From Chrysoperla carnea (taxonomy: Eukaryota; Arthropoda; Insecta; Neuroptera; Chrysopidae): 64,000 nucleotides of DNA. The notes under the pieces were generated by a model. The model ran no database searches, was not told where the DNA came from, and saw only the letters and a program-made list of their open reading frames with translations. The stretch is taken from assembly GCF_905475395.1 (NCBI RefSeq), contig NC_058338.1:7330935-7394934 (forward strand), read 5' to 3'. The translations under genes were made by a program, and so were the position numbers. Below, piece by piece: positions 1 to 13,744 of this stretch (position 1 is its first letter; each line of letters opens with the position of its first letter).

Positions 1-423
1 TATTAATTAAAAGTAAAAAAAAAAAAAAAATATGAAGAAAAAAAAAATGGTTATTATTTTTATTTTTTTTGTGATTTAAATTGTTGTGTTTGTTTAATGA
101 AGCCAATATAAGGTGTGAAGCACATTTCTTAAAATGTCCTCCGGTATTTAAATTTATTTATTTTTTATTTATTTATCTTCTTTTTTAATTTTGTTGAATC
201 TAATTTGTGAAATTAACTGTGTACCAACAAAAAAATTAAACCACTTTCTTTCTTATCAAAATAAATATCTATTAATAATTTTTATTAAATTATTCTCAGT
301 CGAAGGTAAATTCATAAAATTATAAGTACCCAAAAATTGAACGAAATTAGTATCATCATTTTCTTTTTAATAAATTTAATGTAGTCCTTATAGCTTGATT
401 TCAAGCTTTTATTAAAAGTATTT

Positions 424-735
424 ATGGTAGAACTATGGCTAATAGACTTTGCATTCAGAATTTAATGAAACTCGGCATAGTTGTCCATTATTATATCATA
501 ATTAACCAGTTAAATTTTTAGAGGCCTTCATAGAACTGAAAATCTGAACGTCCAGTTTTATGAAATGATATAAAATCTGTGATTTCCCATAAGAATTAAT
601 GGTAAAATATCTTTAAAATATCTTTTTTTCAGTTCACTGAAGGCCCCCAAAAATTTAACTGGTTAATTATGATATAATAATGGACAACTATGACATTTTT
701 CATTAAATTCTGAATGCAAGTCTATTACCGATAGT
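424..735. mobile_element. Foldback MITE, copy 1
   Basis: Arms of about 110 bp face each other: left arm TAATAGACTTTGCATTCAGA... with AATTAACCAGTTAAATTTTT; right arm is its reverse complement ending GAATGCAAGTCTATTACCG. The centre (about 540-630) is unique. A second copy lies at 2164-2415. No ORF, so non-autonomous. Confidence 0.8.
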
Positions 736-743
736 ACTTCCTT

Positions 744-1297
744 AAGACGAAAAGTAAGAATAAAATTTTTCGATATCTGGCTTAATTTTCAAAATATCGA
801 AAATTGAAAATTTTGTTTAATTATTTAACTTTCGATATTTCGAAAACCAAGACACATATCGAAAAATTTTATTCTTATTTTTCGTCTACATTCATGAAGT
901 TAAAACAAAATTCATCATCAAAGTTGAAAATAAGATAAAAATAATTTCAACCCTTAATCTACCCTGCTCTTACATCCCTTATATGGACGGTGACACTTAG
1001 TTTTTTTCTTTTCTAATTCATTGCTAATATGTTTACTTTCTATTAAAAAGTTTTTTTTTAATTTGTTTTCATTCATTCCAAATGAAAATTATCAAAAACT
1101 TCCAAAATATGTCGTTTTTTGAGATTCCTCCATAAGAGCCAATGTATTTTATATCGATTTTTAATGACTTTTTTCTTAAAAATTTGCACGGATACCTAAG
1201 CTGAAATTTTAACCACATATTCTTTGAGTAAAAGACCTACAAACAAATTTTGAGCCTTTAAATCAAACATTGTTGTCATGCTCATACATCCTTAACT
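744..1297 (-). mobile_element. Partial copy of TIR element with GGATGTATGAGCATG ends
   Basis: Reverse-orientation relative of the complete element at 19676-20297, about 550 bp, near-identical over most of its length, including the internal AT-rich hairpin (CGATATNTGNCTT, AATATCGAAA). One terminus (CATGCTCATACATCC) is present at about 1276-1290; the other is missing where the copy abuts the foldback element ending at 735. Confidence 0.75.
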
Positions 1298-1924
1298 TTA
1301 AAAACCATTTACTTAGAATAAGATGGTCAATGACATTTCGAAATGCATAATAAGAAAAAGTAATTTCGACAAATCGGTTCATAGACGAATTTACTTTCTA
1401 CTAATTTTTTTACTAATAAATAATTAGTAGTTTATTTATTTTATGAATGTTAATTATGAAATTATAAATCTAATTTCTATGTGTAAAAAATATTTATTTT
1501 ATTTTTTTAATAACTAATTATCTGTCTCTATTGAAATATCAATTTTAATTATGCGTTTAATATATATTGTGGGTAATACAGTAATCGAATTTATAAATCT
1601 GTGGGTAAATATAATCAAATTTTAATTATTCATTGATTAAAAAGTATATATGAAGAAAATAAATAAATATTTGTATAAAGAATTTGCCGCATAAAATATT
1701 ATCAACTCTTACCTTTTATTATAATTACTAGCGAAATAATTTACCTAAACAATAGCATATTTTTTATTTTCCCAAAAACAGAAATATATAATTGGATAAT
1801 TAAGTTTCAATTATTAAACCTTCTGATTTGTTTGAAGGTAAGTTCTCAAAGCACCCAAGATTTTTTTTTTTCGTTCCGAATCGGTCAGCTTTAAAAAAAA
1901 TCCTGCCTCGGTTTTAGGGCTTTC

Positions 1925-2080
1925 TTTAGTTTCTTGTAAGTTAGAGATAGAACCAAAGTCTAAATGTAAAAATAGTCCTTCTAAAAAAATAAACAACTTT
2001 TGTTGGAAACATTTTTTCGTAAACATCATTGTTTACCCGCAAAGGCGCAAATTAGGACAAAATTTTGGTAAATAGACACT
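1925..2080 (+). repeat. 430 bp repeat family, 3' fragment
   Basis: Matches the last ~150 bp of the copy at 12785-13200: GTTAGAGATAGAAC, AACAACTTTTGTT, CATTTTTTCGTAAACATCA, GTTTACCCG and AATTAGGACAAAA occur in the same order. Confidence 0.75.
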
Positions 2081-2163
2081 ACATTTTTAAAGAAAAACTC
2101 AGTCCTTCTGTGTCAAAATCGGCAAAAACTGAAGTAAGGTCAAAATTTTCGAGGCATATTTAA

Positions 2164-2415
2164 TAGACTTTGCATTCAGAATTTAATGAAACTTGGCATA
2201 GTTGTACATTTTTATATCATAATTAACCAGTTAAATTTTAGGGGCCTTCAGAGAACTGAAAATCTGAACGTCCAATTTTGTGAAATAAAATAAAATCTGT
2301 GATTTCCCATAAGGATCAATGTTAAAATATCTTTTTTTCAGTTCCCTGAAGGCCTCTAAAAATTTAACTGGTTAATTATGATATGAATGCAAAGTCTATT
2401 ACCGATAGTACTACC
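2164..2415. mobile_element. Foldback MITE, copy 2, right arm internally deleted
   Basis: Same family as 424-735. The left arm is complete; the right arm has lost about 35 bp between AATTATGATAT and GAATGCAAAGTCTATTACC, so the terminal and inner parts of the arm are fused. Confidence 0.78.
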
Positions 2416-2419
2416 TTAA

Positions 2420-5400
2420 GTAACACAGGATTCCACCAGGTTTTAGCTGAAAGCGAACGGCTTATTTAATTTTCCTTAATTAGCCAATTTTTGTAACATC
2501 TTTTACTGTATTGAAAAAAATTAAATTAACATATACAATATATTGACAGATATATATAAATAATTGATTTGAAATTATTTGTACTTAAATAAATTAACTA
2601 CTAAGTAATATCTCAAGTGACTTAAGTCTTAATAAGTAGTAACTATAAGTAACTAAGTAAGTAATACAATATTTTAATCTAAACATACCTTTAATTAAAG
2701 GTTAGTAGTTTTATTTGTTACCTTACGTAATACAGAAATATATATAAATACAGTGAAGTAAGACATAAAGATTTCAATTTTAAATCAATTATTAACTTTA
2801 TAATAATGATTAGAAGAAAGACGTTACTTATAATTACATTTATATACAATGTTTTGAAGAATGTTTGAGTACATATTATTGTATGATTTATTATAATTTA
2901 TAGCATTCATCATTATTATTTCATATTGAACCTCCAAGCAAAACTATCAATAAATCAAATTTAGCAATGTTATTTGATGTATTCATAATTGTCATATATT
3001 GCTCAATTTATTAGGAAAATCATTTTGCCATTCCACAAAACCAGTGGTTTAAAATGAAACTACAATTCAACCCAAATTTAAGCTATTTGTTTCCCTACAA
3101 TTTTGTAAAAAAAGTTTTCGTTTACTAAATACATGATTTGTAATCAAATAATGTGTTATTTTTAGCATTACAATACCACGCAAATACAAAAATATATAAT
3201 ATATTCTGTGGAAGTGCTCGATTATAAATTTGATGATATAGATATCGCTCTTCAATTATCAATACTCTAACTATAGTCGTGTCTGTTCATCAAATGATGG
3301 ATCTTCGATGAACTCATAATTAAATTAAAATTTTGTTTTTATATCATCGACAACCTTATATTTTTATGGTATTATTTATAAACTACAAAATTGTCTAAAT
3401 ATTTTAGATAGTTTTTTATCAGTCTCTCTAGATTTTTTGGTTTAGAAATATCCAATTGAAAAGGATAACCTATATGATTTATCCTTTTACAATAATTCAA
3501 ACTATTTTGATCATTGCACTGTAGTTCATATTGAGTGTCTGTATAAGGATCACATTATTCTAATCAGTAGTGAAAATATCCAGTTGAGAAATTTACGAAG
3601 AATTTATAGAAGGCTATTCAAATTTAATTGAATCACCCTGTAAATCATAATATATGCATTAATAAGTAACAGATTGACTGTTAATTTTTTTAAATAAAAG
3701 CTACTGGTTTCACTATGATTGTTTATAACAAAAGTTAACTGCTATAGCAGAAGTAATCAATTTTACTTTTCTTCTGAGTATATTGTTTCAAACTTATATA
3801 AAAGAATTTTTTATGACTAAATAATAAATTTCTTTATTGATATTTTTTAAATTCATTATAATGTCATTCCACCGTGAGCTCATAATGAAACGAAAATTTC
3901 ATGATTCGATTTTGTTTACCTTTTTGAAGATTGATAAAATCTACGATTGTGTTTTTCTACGATTTTTCTTGTTTGCCGTTTATGTTAAAAGACAACTCTA
4001 TGCGTGAAAAATGGGTTGCGAGTGACGCAAGTGTTGAAAAATGAAGTGCAAAGCCGAACTCTTTGATCAGTTCACAAAACCTGATTTCTATATAAACGAG
4101 TCACCTTTCTTTATCACCAAACATACCTTTATCAATCCGCAAAAACGTAGGTAAATAGAGTTATGATAATTTTGCTTCATTGTGGAATCACGGCCAATTT
4201 CTCTATTCTTAAAAAAAAACTATAAAAATAATTGTATTTAAATATTAAATTTAAGTAGATTTTTATTAACTTTTTCTTAAATTAATTTTAGCTAATTTTA
4301 TTGATTTATCATATCACAATTGATACACCACAATTCACTGATGCCAATGTCTAAGGCCATAGCCCACTTAGCCCTGTATAAAATCTCAATTTTCTTCTTT
4401 AAAGGGGTAAAAATCCGAACAAATTTAAGTTTTAGACGGTTTTATCTTAGTTTTAAATTTCAAATTCAAACTCAGTAGATTTTTCAGAACTACTTGAGAT
4501 ATTTTAATTTGAATTTCAAAAAAGCCTGAGTCTATTTTGTTTTACCAAAAATAGCCAGCAGTGGTGTTTGTGAAAGTCTGCAAAGTATAAGAACTAAATT
4601 TTCTTTTGATTTGCAGGTTAATTAAGAAAAGTTCAAGATTCAAAAGATTTATTAATAAAAATCAATATTTATTTTTATATATTTTTATAATAAAAAATAT
4701 TAATTAAATAAATATTAAAAATATATAAAATTATGAAATAAATAATAATTAAAAATACACGAATCTGATTGGTTAAAAAGTCATGCGAACAATATTACCT
4801 AAAATTAAATAAAATTTATATTGATCGATTTTAAATTGATTTCCTTATTTTATTAAACGCAAACGAATAAAATATGAAACAATAATTATTAATATTATTA
4901 AAAAAAGATTTATCTTTAAAAATATTACGTGATAGGACATTTTATTTAATATTTGTTCATTAATTTTAGTTTAATTATTATTAATAAATCGGTACTGAAT
5001 ATTGAAGTTAGATCGTGACTTAAATATTATTTCATAGAAAAGAAATGGGCTTTCTCAAACTAAATCATTAAAGGTTTCAGTTTTAATAAAAACTTTAATT
5101 TAACTATTTTGAAATCTACACAGTAAAATAAAATCTACTGGATTAAAGTAAAATTTGGCTGTTGACGAGGAAATATTTCTTGGGTCAAGGATTTCAATAC
5201 TTAATTCAAGAACTTTTGCAAAAAATCATGTTTTCTAAGGTTTAAATCGTGTATATGCATTCTCATTAATGCTCTTTATAAACAGGTAAATTTTTACATT
5301 TCAGCTGTTAAAAGCTGTTTAAAGTTTTTAACATATATAAATCCTATATTAAAGTGTTTTTAAAGGTATACTTTATCATGTAGCAATGGCTAATTTTCTT

Positions 5401-6960
5401 AAGATTAAGTTCGAAAACTAATATTCATTAGTTCAAAGCATGACAAATATTTTCCTACGAAGAAAATTCTAACAAGCGATACTCGTTTTTCTATAAAATA
5501 CATTGACAGTGATTTTCTCTAAATATTTAGGCATAAATATTTTAAACACTCTCAAAATTTGAAACGTAATTCTCAAATATTTCCATACACTCATTTTTTT
5601 GGCAACGTCGCTAAGTATCAATTAAAACATTTCTTTTCTGAACATTCTGAAAGCAATAGTTTGACGCAATCGTATTTTTAAGGTTTGTCCAATTGGTGTA
5701 TAGTTAAATTGAATTCTCGCATGGTTTCTAAAGCTTCATCAGTTTTCCAAGAAATTTTATAAAAACACAAAGAAAGTAAAAATTACACAACAGAAAATTT
5801 TTCTTTGTTAAATTTTAATATTCAATTAATATAATAAGCAGTTAAACAGTTAGTAATAAATAATTAGTAAAATTTAAATTTATAATTATTATTAGAAAAA
5901 TTTATTTTTCTATTTTTTTATTATTTTATTTTTCTATTTACTACCATTACCGATTATATTAAGGTAGTCTACTCGTAAACTTACTATTCTTAAAAATATT
6001 CTTAAGGTTAACCGAACACAACCCCGTATTTATTTAGTGACGTTAGTGCTTTTCTCAAGACATAGCGATATAAAAGGAGCGAAGTTAATAGCAATTTTTT
6101 GTTAATCTGTTATATTTCCAGCCTGTTTTTAGATTCTTTCTTTTATTATGTTTGTAGAGAGGAGTGTCTATGATGCGCTGAATTATCCTATCTATAATAT
6201 CGGAATCATCAAAAAGTGAAGGCGTGTATGCTAATCAGGCTTCCTTCAAAACCCCTCCTCCCCTTAAAAAGGTTTACTATGCCGAGTAATGAAATTTTGC
6301 AAGCAAGTAACATGACGGACTCGTATGACATTTTTTGCAAACGTATTTAATCATATACGTCGACTGTATATTTCTGTCTTTCATTGCACTTCATTGCAAT
6401 GAATTCCTTTTGCTCTAGTTCTTCTTTTTTTGACTAATGGATTTGTAATTTGTTTCAAAATGCCAATTTTAGCCAACAAAAAAGCAAGCGTTCGTTCGTT
6501 ATATAATTCTTTCACAGTAAACTTTGTGATCGGTGGTGTGCCCAAAATATTAAGTTGTTCGCCATCTCTGATCTAGGAAATGGAAACAAAATCATTTTTG
6601 CACGATTTATTAAGATAAAATTTTTATCTACAATATTGAACTACCTTAAAGATGATACACACATATTCATAATATATTATTATTAATAATAATAAATATG
6701 TATGGCTACTATGGTCAATGTCATTCATCAGAATAAAAAATTATTACTTATATTGTAATTATTTTTAATTAATTATTTACTATTTTACTCTGTCCATTCC
6801 ATTCTGCTTACTATTATTCACGTAATTGTGGAGTTTTTTTTTATTCATTTATTTTTTTTTATTTACAGTTTTATTTGTCTAGAATGACACACCTATTAAA
6901 TCTGAGGTTGCAATGATTTAAATACAATTATTTAATATTTATTAAGAATACTAGTGGGCT
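2420..6960. other. Gene-free AT-rich stretch
   Basis: No exon with coding bias was recognised on either strand. It holds one dispersed repeat (3065-3480) and many poly-A/T runs. TATAAA-like boxes at about 4092 and 6071 are not tied to a transcript with any certainty. Confidence 0.5.
3065..3480 (+). repeat. Dispersed ~415 bp repeat, copy 1
   Basis: Closely matches 15495-15910 and partly 13945-14075. Shared blocks include AATACCACGCAA, ATGATGGATCTTCGATGA, TATATCATCGACAACCTT and TCCAATTGAAAAGGATAACC. No long ORF, no clear termini; class unknown. Confidence 0.75.
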
Positions 6961-6965
6961 TAGAA

Positions 6966-7233
6966 CAGGCATAGGCAAACGTGACTTACAGAAGGCCCTC
7001 AGACTTCTGTAACTAAAATACGAATAAGACAGTGGCAACCACAAATACAAGTAAGACAAAGAGATAACATTTTTTTCTACCTATCTCATTACTATTAGAG
7101 CAACTGAGATAGGAAGAGGAGTCGTTTACCAGTCTCGCTTCCTCCTCTATGAGCAATGCGGACTTAGATGAAGAGACACACAATAAAGTTATAAAAATGG
7201 TAACTTCTACTTAAAATTACTCGCCCATGCTTG
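6966..7233. mobile_element. hAT-like MITE, copy 1
   Basis: Starts CAGGCATAGGCAAAC and ends GCCCATGCTTG, an imperfect terminal inverted repeat. Flanking octamers GCTTAGAA and GCTAAGAG agree at 6 of 8 positions, consistent with an old 8 bp target duplication. Related copy at 49202-49491. Confidence 0.75.
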
Positions 7234-7239
7234 GCTAAG

Positions 7240-9570
7240 AGTGTCATTGTGGTACGCATGCAAAATTTGCACAACGACTGCGTATCACAAGTTGGGTAAA
7301 GTACCTGAATAATCCGTTTTCACAAGTATATCGTACAAAACCTTATTTACGTCTCTCAAATGTGAAAAAAACGATAATTATAACTAAAATTTTCATGAGT
7401 TATCGAAAAAACATTCAGAAAGTTACTATGTTATTACTTTTGATATTGAAAGTAATTTTAGCTAATTTGATTAGTTGCAAATCCGTGCGCTAATATAGTT
7501 ATTCCACGCAAAATAAGTAGGATAAATAGTTCTTATCTCACAAAGATAAATAAAGTATGAAACTGGAAATTTTGATAGTAAGTAAAGTAGTCGAAAATCA
7601 CTTTAGGACGTTACCTAAAAATTCACGTTTTCTTAGGATAATCTTCAAATGGTGTATATTCATTCTCAATTATCAATTATCATTCTCAATTATTCAAATT
7701 TTTCCTGAAAAACCAATATTTACAATAATTAATTTTATGAATTTTTATAACTTAAAAAAAATTATTTCCTCCAAATGCCGAACCTTGACCCCAGCACGTC
7801 TTGCATAGACAACGCGTATTTTCATCTCTAAGCAACACTTCTCTCGTGTTTTAGGCAATTATAGAAAGTTATTTTCTTGTTTAGTTTCAAATCAAGACGG
7901 TAACTAAACCATTAGTTTTATCAGGAAATATCTCACACGGATGATAACACATATACCTTGAAAAATCTCCATTGTACTAGGTATTTTGTCCCGTATTAAA
8001 AAACTAATAAATCATTGAATTTTATGCATATAATTATTATCCAATGCATATACACATATTTTCATTAATAATTATTGGTAATAAATCAAAACTAGTTAAC
8101 ACTTTTATGGACATTTACCTAACACTATAAATTTTATTTACAAAAAAATTTAATAAACTGAAAAAAAAAAATATAATAGGGGAAACTTGGGTTTATATAA
8201 AAGTGTTAAAACAAAAAACAATCTTAATATTTACGGGATAATTCTAAATTTAAAATAATGCATTTCTGTAATCAATCACTTTAGCACAAAAGTGTTTATT
8301 TCTTTTCAATTCAAATATTGTTCGTTTATGGCGATTCAGGAAAATGCCAATATTATACTGTTCAATAATAGAAAATGTTATTGTTATTATTATTAATTTA
8401 ATGGAGAGTGTTTTTAGCTATGTTTAAAGAGCAAGCTAAGAGTCGATTCAGTTTGGAAAAGGCATGATGTATAATTTTAGCATATAAATAATTACTATGG
8501 AAATGAATGGTCAAATAAACATGGCTCAATTCATTTTGAAAAGTAAAATGGTAAAATAATTAGGTAAAATCAAAACAATAATTCAAAAGAACAAACTCAA
8601 CTCAAATATTTCAATTTCAATTAAAATATTTCCAAAAAATTTGTCCCATAAAATGATAGCTCTCTAAGTATCCTTTTCATCTCATCTGATATCCTTGACC
8701 ATCACTTTGATAACGATTTAAGAAGGAGTGTTATAAGTTTAAAGTGTTTATCTATGCGTTTGTGTGTTTCTCAGTGGCATCGTAGTTTTTAAACGATCGA
8801 ACCGACTTGATTGAGAACATTTTATAGCTAAATTTCCAAAAATCGATTTACAAGGAATAAATTGCATTTGTCGGGGGTTTTTTAAATTTTGTAAATTTCA
8901 CTTGGTTTTTGATAGAGTTTGAGAATCAGATGAACTAGACATATAAAATTGCAAGTTTCCCCTACATGCATATAACATGATAATTTCTAGTAATTATTAT
9001 AAAGTTTTTAAGTAAAAATACTTACTATTTACTGGATAAGTAAAAAAAAAAGAAAAGTGTATGTGATCAATAAATAATGATGTATAATATCATCATGGTA
9101 TGCTGCAATGGCTGCAGTTAAACTTATTAAATATGATGATAGTTTATTAATTTTGAAGTAAATACATACGTATATGTATAGGTTAAGGTTATGAACATAT
9201 TATTGAATATTAAATATTGATTATAGTTAATAATAACAATAATAATAATAATAATAATATTTCTTAGTATTTATAAACAATTTTATATACATAAATATTA
9301 TTTAATAAGATATTTTAAATCAAATAAATATAACTTTAATATAATTTATTTATAATCATGTCTTTACATGGATACTAAATAAGATCATTTATGAAGAACC
9401 TGGTCGCTACATAAGAGGATTTGATGATTTATGAACAGTTTCCTAACGTTACGTTTCTTAATGTTATTTATCTTTTAAAATTTTAATTGTCTCTAAAATT
9501 GAATTATATCCGATATTATTTGATTTGTGTTAGAAGAAAGTATATCTTATTTACACTTTTATTTTATAAA
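7240..9570. other. Gene-free stretch
   Basis: No exon recognised. Contains a fragment related to other sites at 8750-8830 (GTGGCATCGTAG, AACCGACTTGATT; compare 45380-45430 and 21780-21850) and a simple (AAT)n run at about 9228-9259. Confidence 0.45.
9228..9259. repeat. (AAT)n microsatellite
   Basis: About ten AAT units in a row. Confidence 0.85.
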
Positions 9571-9597
9571 TGAGGTATAATTATATTAGACCCCTAA

Positions 9598-9913
9598 GAG
9601 CCTACATAAGAGCCTAAATGGCCGAGCGTTCTAAGGCGTTTGCCTTTGACTGTTTGTCCATTTAGACTTAGGTAGCGGGTTCGAATCCAGGCAGCGGCAA
9701 TGCGAACAATTTATAATTAATGGGAGTGCAGAATTCACATTGTCATCGCTTGGATAAGAACGAAGTAACCGACTCCACCCACATCAAAATTTAATTGTAA
9801 ATATGTTTGTAATTAAATAAATAAAGATTAACAAATAATGATGTGGCTGGCCTCTGTTATAGGCGTATATGTCAGAGAAACGGAGATTAAACCCCATTAT
9901 TATTATTATTATT
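9598..9913 (+). mobile_element. tRNA-derived SINE with (ATT)n tail and 18 bp target duplication
   Basis: Pol III box A (TGGCCGAGCGTT, about 9618) and box B (GGTTCGAATCC, about 9678) lie about 50 bp apart in a Leu/Ser-like tRNA head with a long variable region. A tRNA-unrelated body and an (ATT)n tail follow. The element is bracketed by a perfect direct repeat ATTATATTAGACCCCTAA at 9580-9597 and 9914-9931. Confidence 0.9.
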
Positions 9914-10214
9914 ATTATATTAGACCCCTAAAAAATACAAAATATTCAACGACTAAATGCGTAGTTCTCGAAATACCACGAAAAATTTAGGACTTCGTGT
10001 ACCATTTTTGAATGACATCATAAAAAATACTCGACTAATCATCCGATAGATACAATTTTTCCTAGTTTTTAGGTCAAAATTGTTCGTTATACGAAATTTT
10101 ACTTAAAATTTTCCACTAAAAGTTCAAGAAATTAGAAAATAATCGAACAAAATTTTTGATAAAATTCTTTATATAAGGTAAGATAAAGAACCCGATTTTT
10201 GAATTTTTTGGACC

Positions 10215-10680
10215 AAAATTACTCTATATACCAACTAACATAATTTGCGCTCTCACGGGTAAACAGTGATGTTTACGAAAAAATGCTTCAAACAAAAGTT
10301 ATTTATTTTTGTATAAGGAACATTTTTTACACTTAAACTTTTGTTCTATCTCTAACAGTTTGCAAGTAAGGTCCTACGGACCCAAGACCCAATTGACCTT
10401 TGTTGCTCTTATACGAACTCTACCTCACTTTTTAATTCCTAAGCACACTATAAAAACTTCAGCTTGATATCTCTTTTCGTTCTTTTAGTAATCGTGATGA
10501 CAGACGGACAGACAAACGACAGATAGACTACAGACAGACAGACAGCCGAAAATGGACTAATTGGGTGATTTTATGAACACCTGTACCAAAATTTTGTTCA
10601 TAGTATCAATATTTTTAAGCGTTACAAACTTGGGACTAAACTTAATATATTATGTATATTTCATATACATGGTATAAATA
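10215..10680 (-). repeat. 430 bp repeat family, near full-length reverse copy
   Basis: Reads as the reverse complement of the copy at 12785-13200, from TACCATGTATATGAAATATA at 10676 through GTCCATTTTCGG at about 10550 to CCCGTGAGAGCGCAAATTA at about 10250. A GACAGACAG/GACAGACGG tract replaces part of the CCGTCCGTCTG block. Confidence 0.8.
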
Positions 10681-10689
10681 ATGGTGTTG

Positions 10690-12780
10690 GCGCAGTGCAC
10701 TACATATTTAACATTAGAAGTATATCCTAGTTTTAAATTATCTGCACTTCCACCATTTTATATACTGCTACTAGGTTTTGATATAGCATTATCCCAATAC
10801 GAACATTAATGGTTTTTCATGGTATAACCAATGATTTCACAGTTTTTATCAATTAAAATAGATCATTCTATACAAAATTACAATAAAATAAAAATATTTA
10901 ACAAACATATTAATCGCTTTTTATATAAAATTAAACTGTTCAATTGAAATTTTATTAATTCATATGTTTAATAAAAAATAATATAAGGTATATTAAATTA
11001 AATGAATACCTTTTATAACATTATCATACAGCTGTGAGCTGATAAACTTGGCATTTAAATCATTCCGATTTGATTATTCTCTCTAAAATAAAATAATTGA
11101 TTACGTCAGTAAAAAATAATCACAATAATTATTAATGTAAAGAAAATATCATCAGTTGAGAGATGATATACGTTCAAGAAAACAGCCATAACCTTAAAAT
11201 ATTCATATTTTATACTTGAATATTAATGAATCAATACAATCAATTGATAAATATTGAATTTGAAAGACTGCAAGATTGTTCCAGTTTCAGAAAAAGATGA
11301 AACGTATTTTAGTGTTGATTAAAATACACAACATTTTTTGAGATTTCCACATGGATAACCCTATCGACTTTCTCTGTTACTGCCCGGTGCTCATACAGCA
11401 GCGAAGGAAATGGTTTGGTCCGGCCATAGTCGAACCAGAAGAAATTAGGAAACTCAACGCTAGGCAGATCCTGGGTTTCAGTACATCAGTTGGTTATAAT
11501 AGCCGCTGAAAAGTGTAGCGGGGATAGAGTACAAGGGTCTATTTGGCTAGATGCTCTGAACCATTGCTTCGAGGCCCAATGCTCGAGCATGGCCCGCTAA
11601 CCTCCATAACCACCCCACCCAACCCTATGGACAAATCTATTTTCCGTTTTTAAATAGTCTTCTTGACCTCATTAAACTTCAAGAAAAACCAAACTTTTTT
11701 GGCTTGCTAGAGTTATTGCTATGTCAGCTGAAAATTGCTTTAATATCCACCTTGATTTGTTCCTAAATGCGTGCAATCCTCGAAGATGTGCATAACTTTT
11801 TAGAGCCAAATAACCGCGAAATTTTTTTTCATTTTTCAGTTTTATGTTTGCAATATAAAAACGGTACGTCGAAGTTAAGATATACTTTTCATTTCCGTTC
11901 GATGCAAAAGCGAGAAATGGGACACTTTGACTTGTCATCATTTACGGTCTATAAATATTTTATTGACAACTTGCCACCCCTTTAGTATCATTGCTATTTT
12001 TCTCAGTTATTTTTTTGACAAGTGGTATCAGGAAAAAGTGAAAGTGTTTAGTTCACTTGCAGTCGATTATTCGACCAATACACAACAACGTGTAAAATTT
12101 GTGTTTTATTTTAGCCTCGTATATTTTTCAATCCCATCCAAGTAAAATTTTAGGATCGACCATATACAATAAACAAATTTATTATTTTATTATTAAATAT
12201 CGTTAACAAAATATACAAAAAAAACAAAACATTTTTATGATGGCAGACCCATTAGAGTTTAATTAACTTTTATTTGAACTGATGCAATCTTTGACGCCAT
12301 ATTTCAATTCTTTGGTCAATAGTCACAAAGTAAAAATATACTAATAGTTAGATCCTCCAATTTTCATCGTGCATCGTGTTCTTCTTGCATTAGTATTGAG
12401 TGTGCTCTATTTTTTATCTCATCAGCTTAATTTTTCTCCAAGAAAGAACTTTGGGAAAATATGATCAGGGTAAAAAGTTTTGGTTTTTGGAAGGAAAAAT
12501 CCTAAAAAAACAGACCGTTAGACCGTAGCCGTGACCGTAAATCATAACCTCTACGTAATTTCATATAAATGTATTTTTTAAGGCATTGTCTGATTAAAAT
12601 AGTTTCTAATTGAATAGTCAGTACTAATTTCGCCGTATTTCTATCATAGCATTTCAGAAAAAGATATTATTTATTAAATGTTAAACTTTGTCGGCAAATT
12701 CTTTTTCGAAAATCTAATAAATTTAATGAAAATCGAAATCTTTCGAAAAATTGTTTTGAGTAAAAGCTGTTGGTCTGCTG
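10690..12780. other. Gene-free stretch with one GC-richer relic
   Basis: No exon recognised. About 11380-11600 is notably less AT-rich (GCCCGGTGCTCATACAGCAG, CCCAATGCTCGAGCATGGCC) and looks like an old dispersed-element fragment; no coding frame is open through it. Confidence 0.4.
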
Positions 12781-12784
12781 TTGT

Positions 12785-13200
12785 TATACCATGTATATAT
12801 GAAATATACATAGTATATTAAGTTTAGTCCCAAGTTTGTAACGCTTAAAAATAATGATGCTAGGAAAAAAATTTTGTCATAGGTGTTCATTAAATCACCT
12901 AATTAGTCCATTTCCGGTTGTCCGTCCGTCCGTCTGTGGACACGATAACTCAAAAACGAAAAAAGATATCGAGCTGAAATTTTTACAGCGTACTCAGGAC
13001 GTAAAAAGTGAGGTCAAGTTAATGAGCATCATAGGTCAATTGGGTCTTGGGTCCCTAGGACCCATCTTGTAAATCGTTAGGGATAGAGCAAAAGTTTAAA
13101 TGTAAAAATGTTTCTTATCAAAAATTAAACAACTTTTGTTTGAAACATTTTTTCGTAAACATCACTGTTTACCCGTGAGGGCGCCAATTAGGCGGAAATT
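12785..13200 (+). repeat. 430 bp repeat family, full-length copy
   Basis: Begins TATACCATGTATATATGAA, then AAGTTTAGTCCCAAGTTTG, CCATTTCCGGTTGTCCG with a CCGTCCGTCTG tract, GATAACTCAAAAACGAAAA, CAATTGGGTCTTGGGTCC, and ends GTTTACCCGTGAGGGCGCC. Same order as 20693-21120 and 48123-48545. Confidence 0.85.
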
Positions 13201-13532
13201 TAATAATATGTACTATACTTGATTATCAGTTATGTATGTGTCACATGTTTGTATGTGTAATGTGATAAAGAAATCAACACTGACTATACATGGTATTTCA
13301 ACAATTAACTCAGTCAATTGTTTGTTTTCACTTGTTTTGAAATTAATATTAATAATCCAATTTTTTAAACACTTATTTTTACTATAAATAAAATTAAATA
13401 AATCATTAAAGTCATAAATTCTTCCCATATAATAAATAAAATAATGAACTTGTTATTAAAATAATCAATTGATTGATAAAAAATCGATTTATTTCAATAT
13501 TAATAAAATAATTATATGTTTGTTTTCTTTTA

Positions 13533-13536
<4 letters not shown>

Positions 13537-13588
<52 letters not shown>
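13537..13588. repeat. (TA)n microsatellite
   Basis: About 26 uninterrupted TA units. Confidence 0.95.
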
Positions 13589-13592
<4 letters not shown>

Positions 13593-13744
13593 ATTATAAT
13601 TATTATATAATTTTAATTATAAAGTTAATGTCATATTACACGAGTAGATACACTCATAAAATTTTATTGATTGAAGAAATATTCATAAAATCAATAACTT
13701 TCAATTTAATTATATTTGAATCAATTGAATTCAATTTATCTCTA

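Noticed and set aside
11672-12145. Overlapping 72-89 codon open frames on both strands
   Set aside because: No recognisable motif, conflicting strands and no splice context; typical chance frames.
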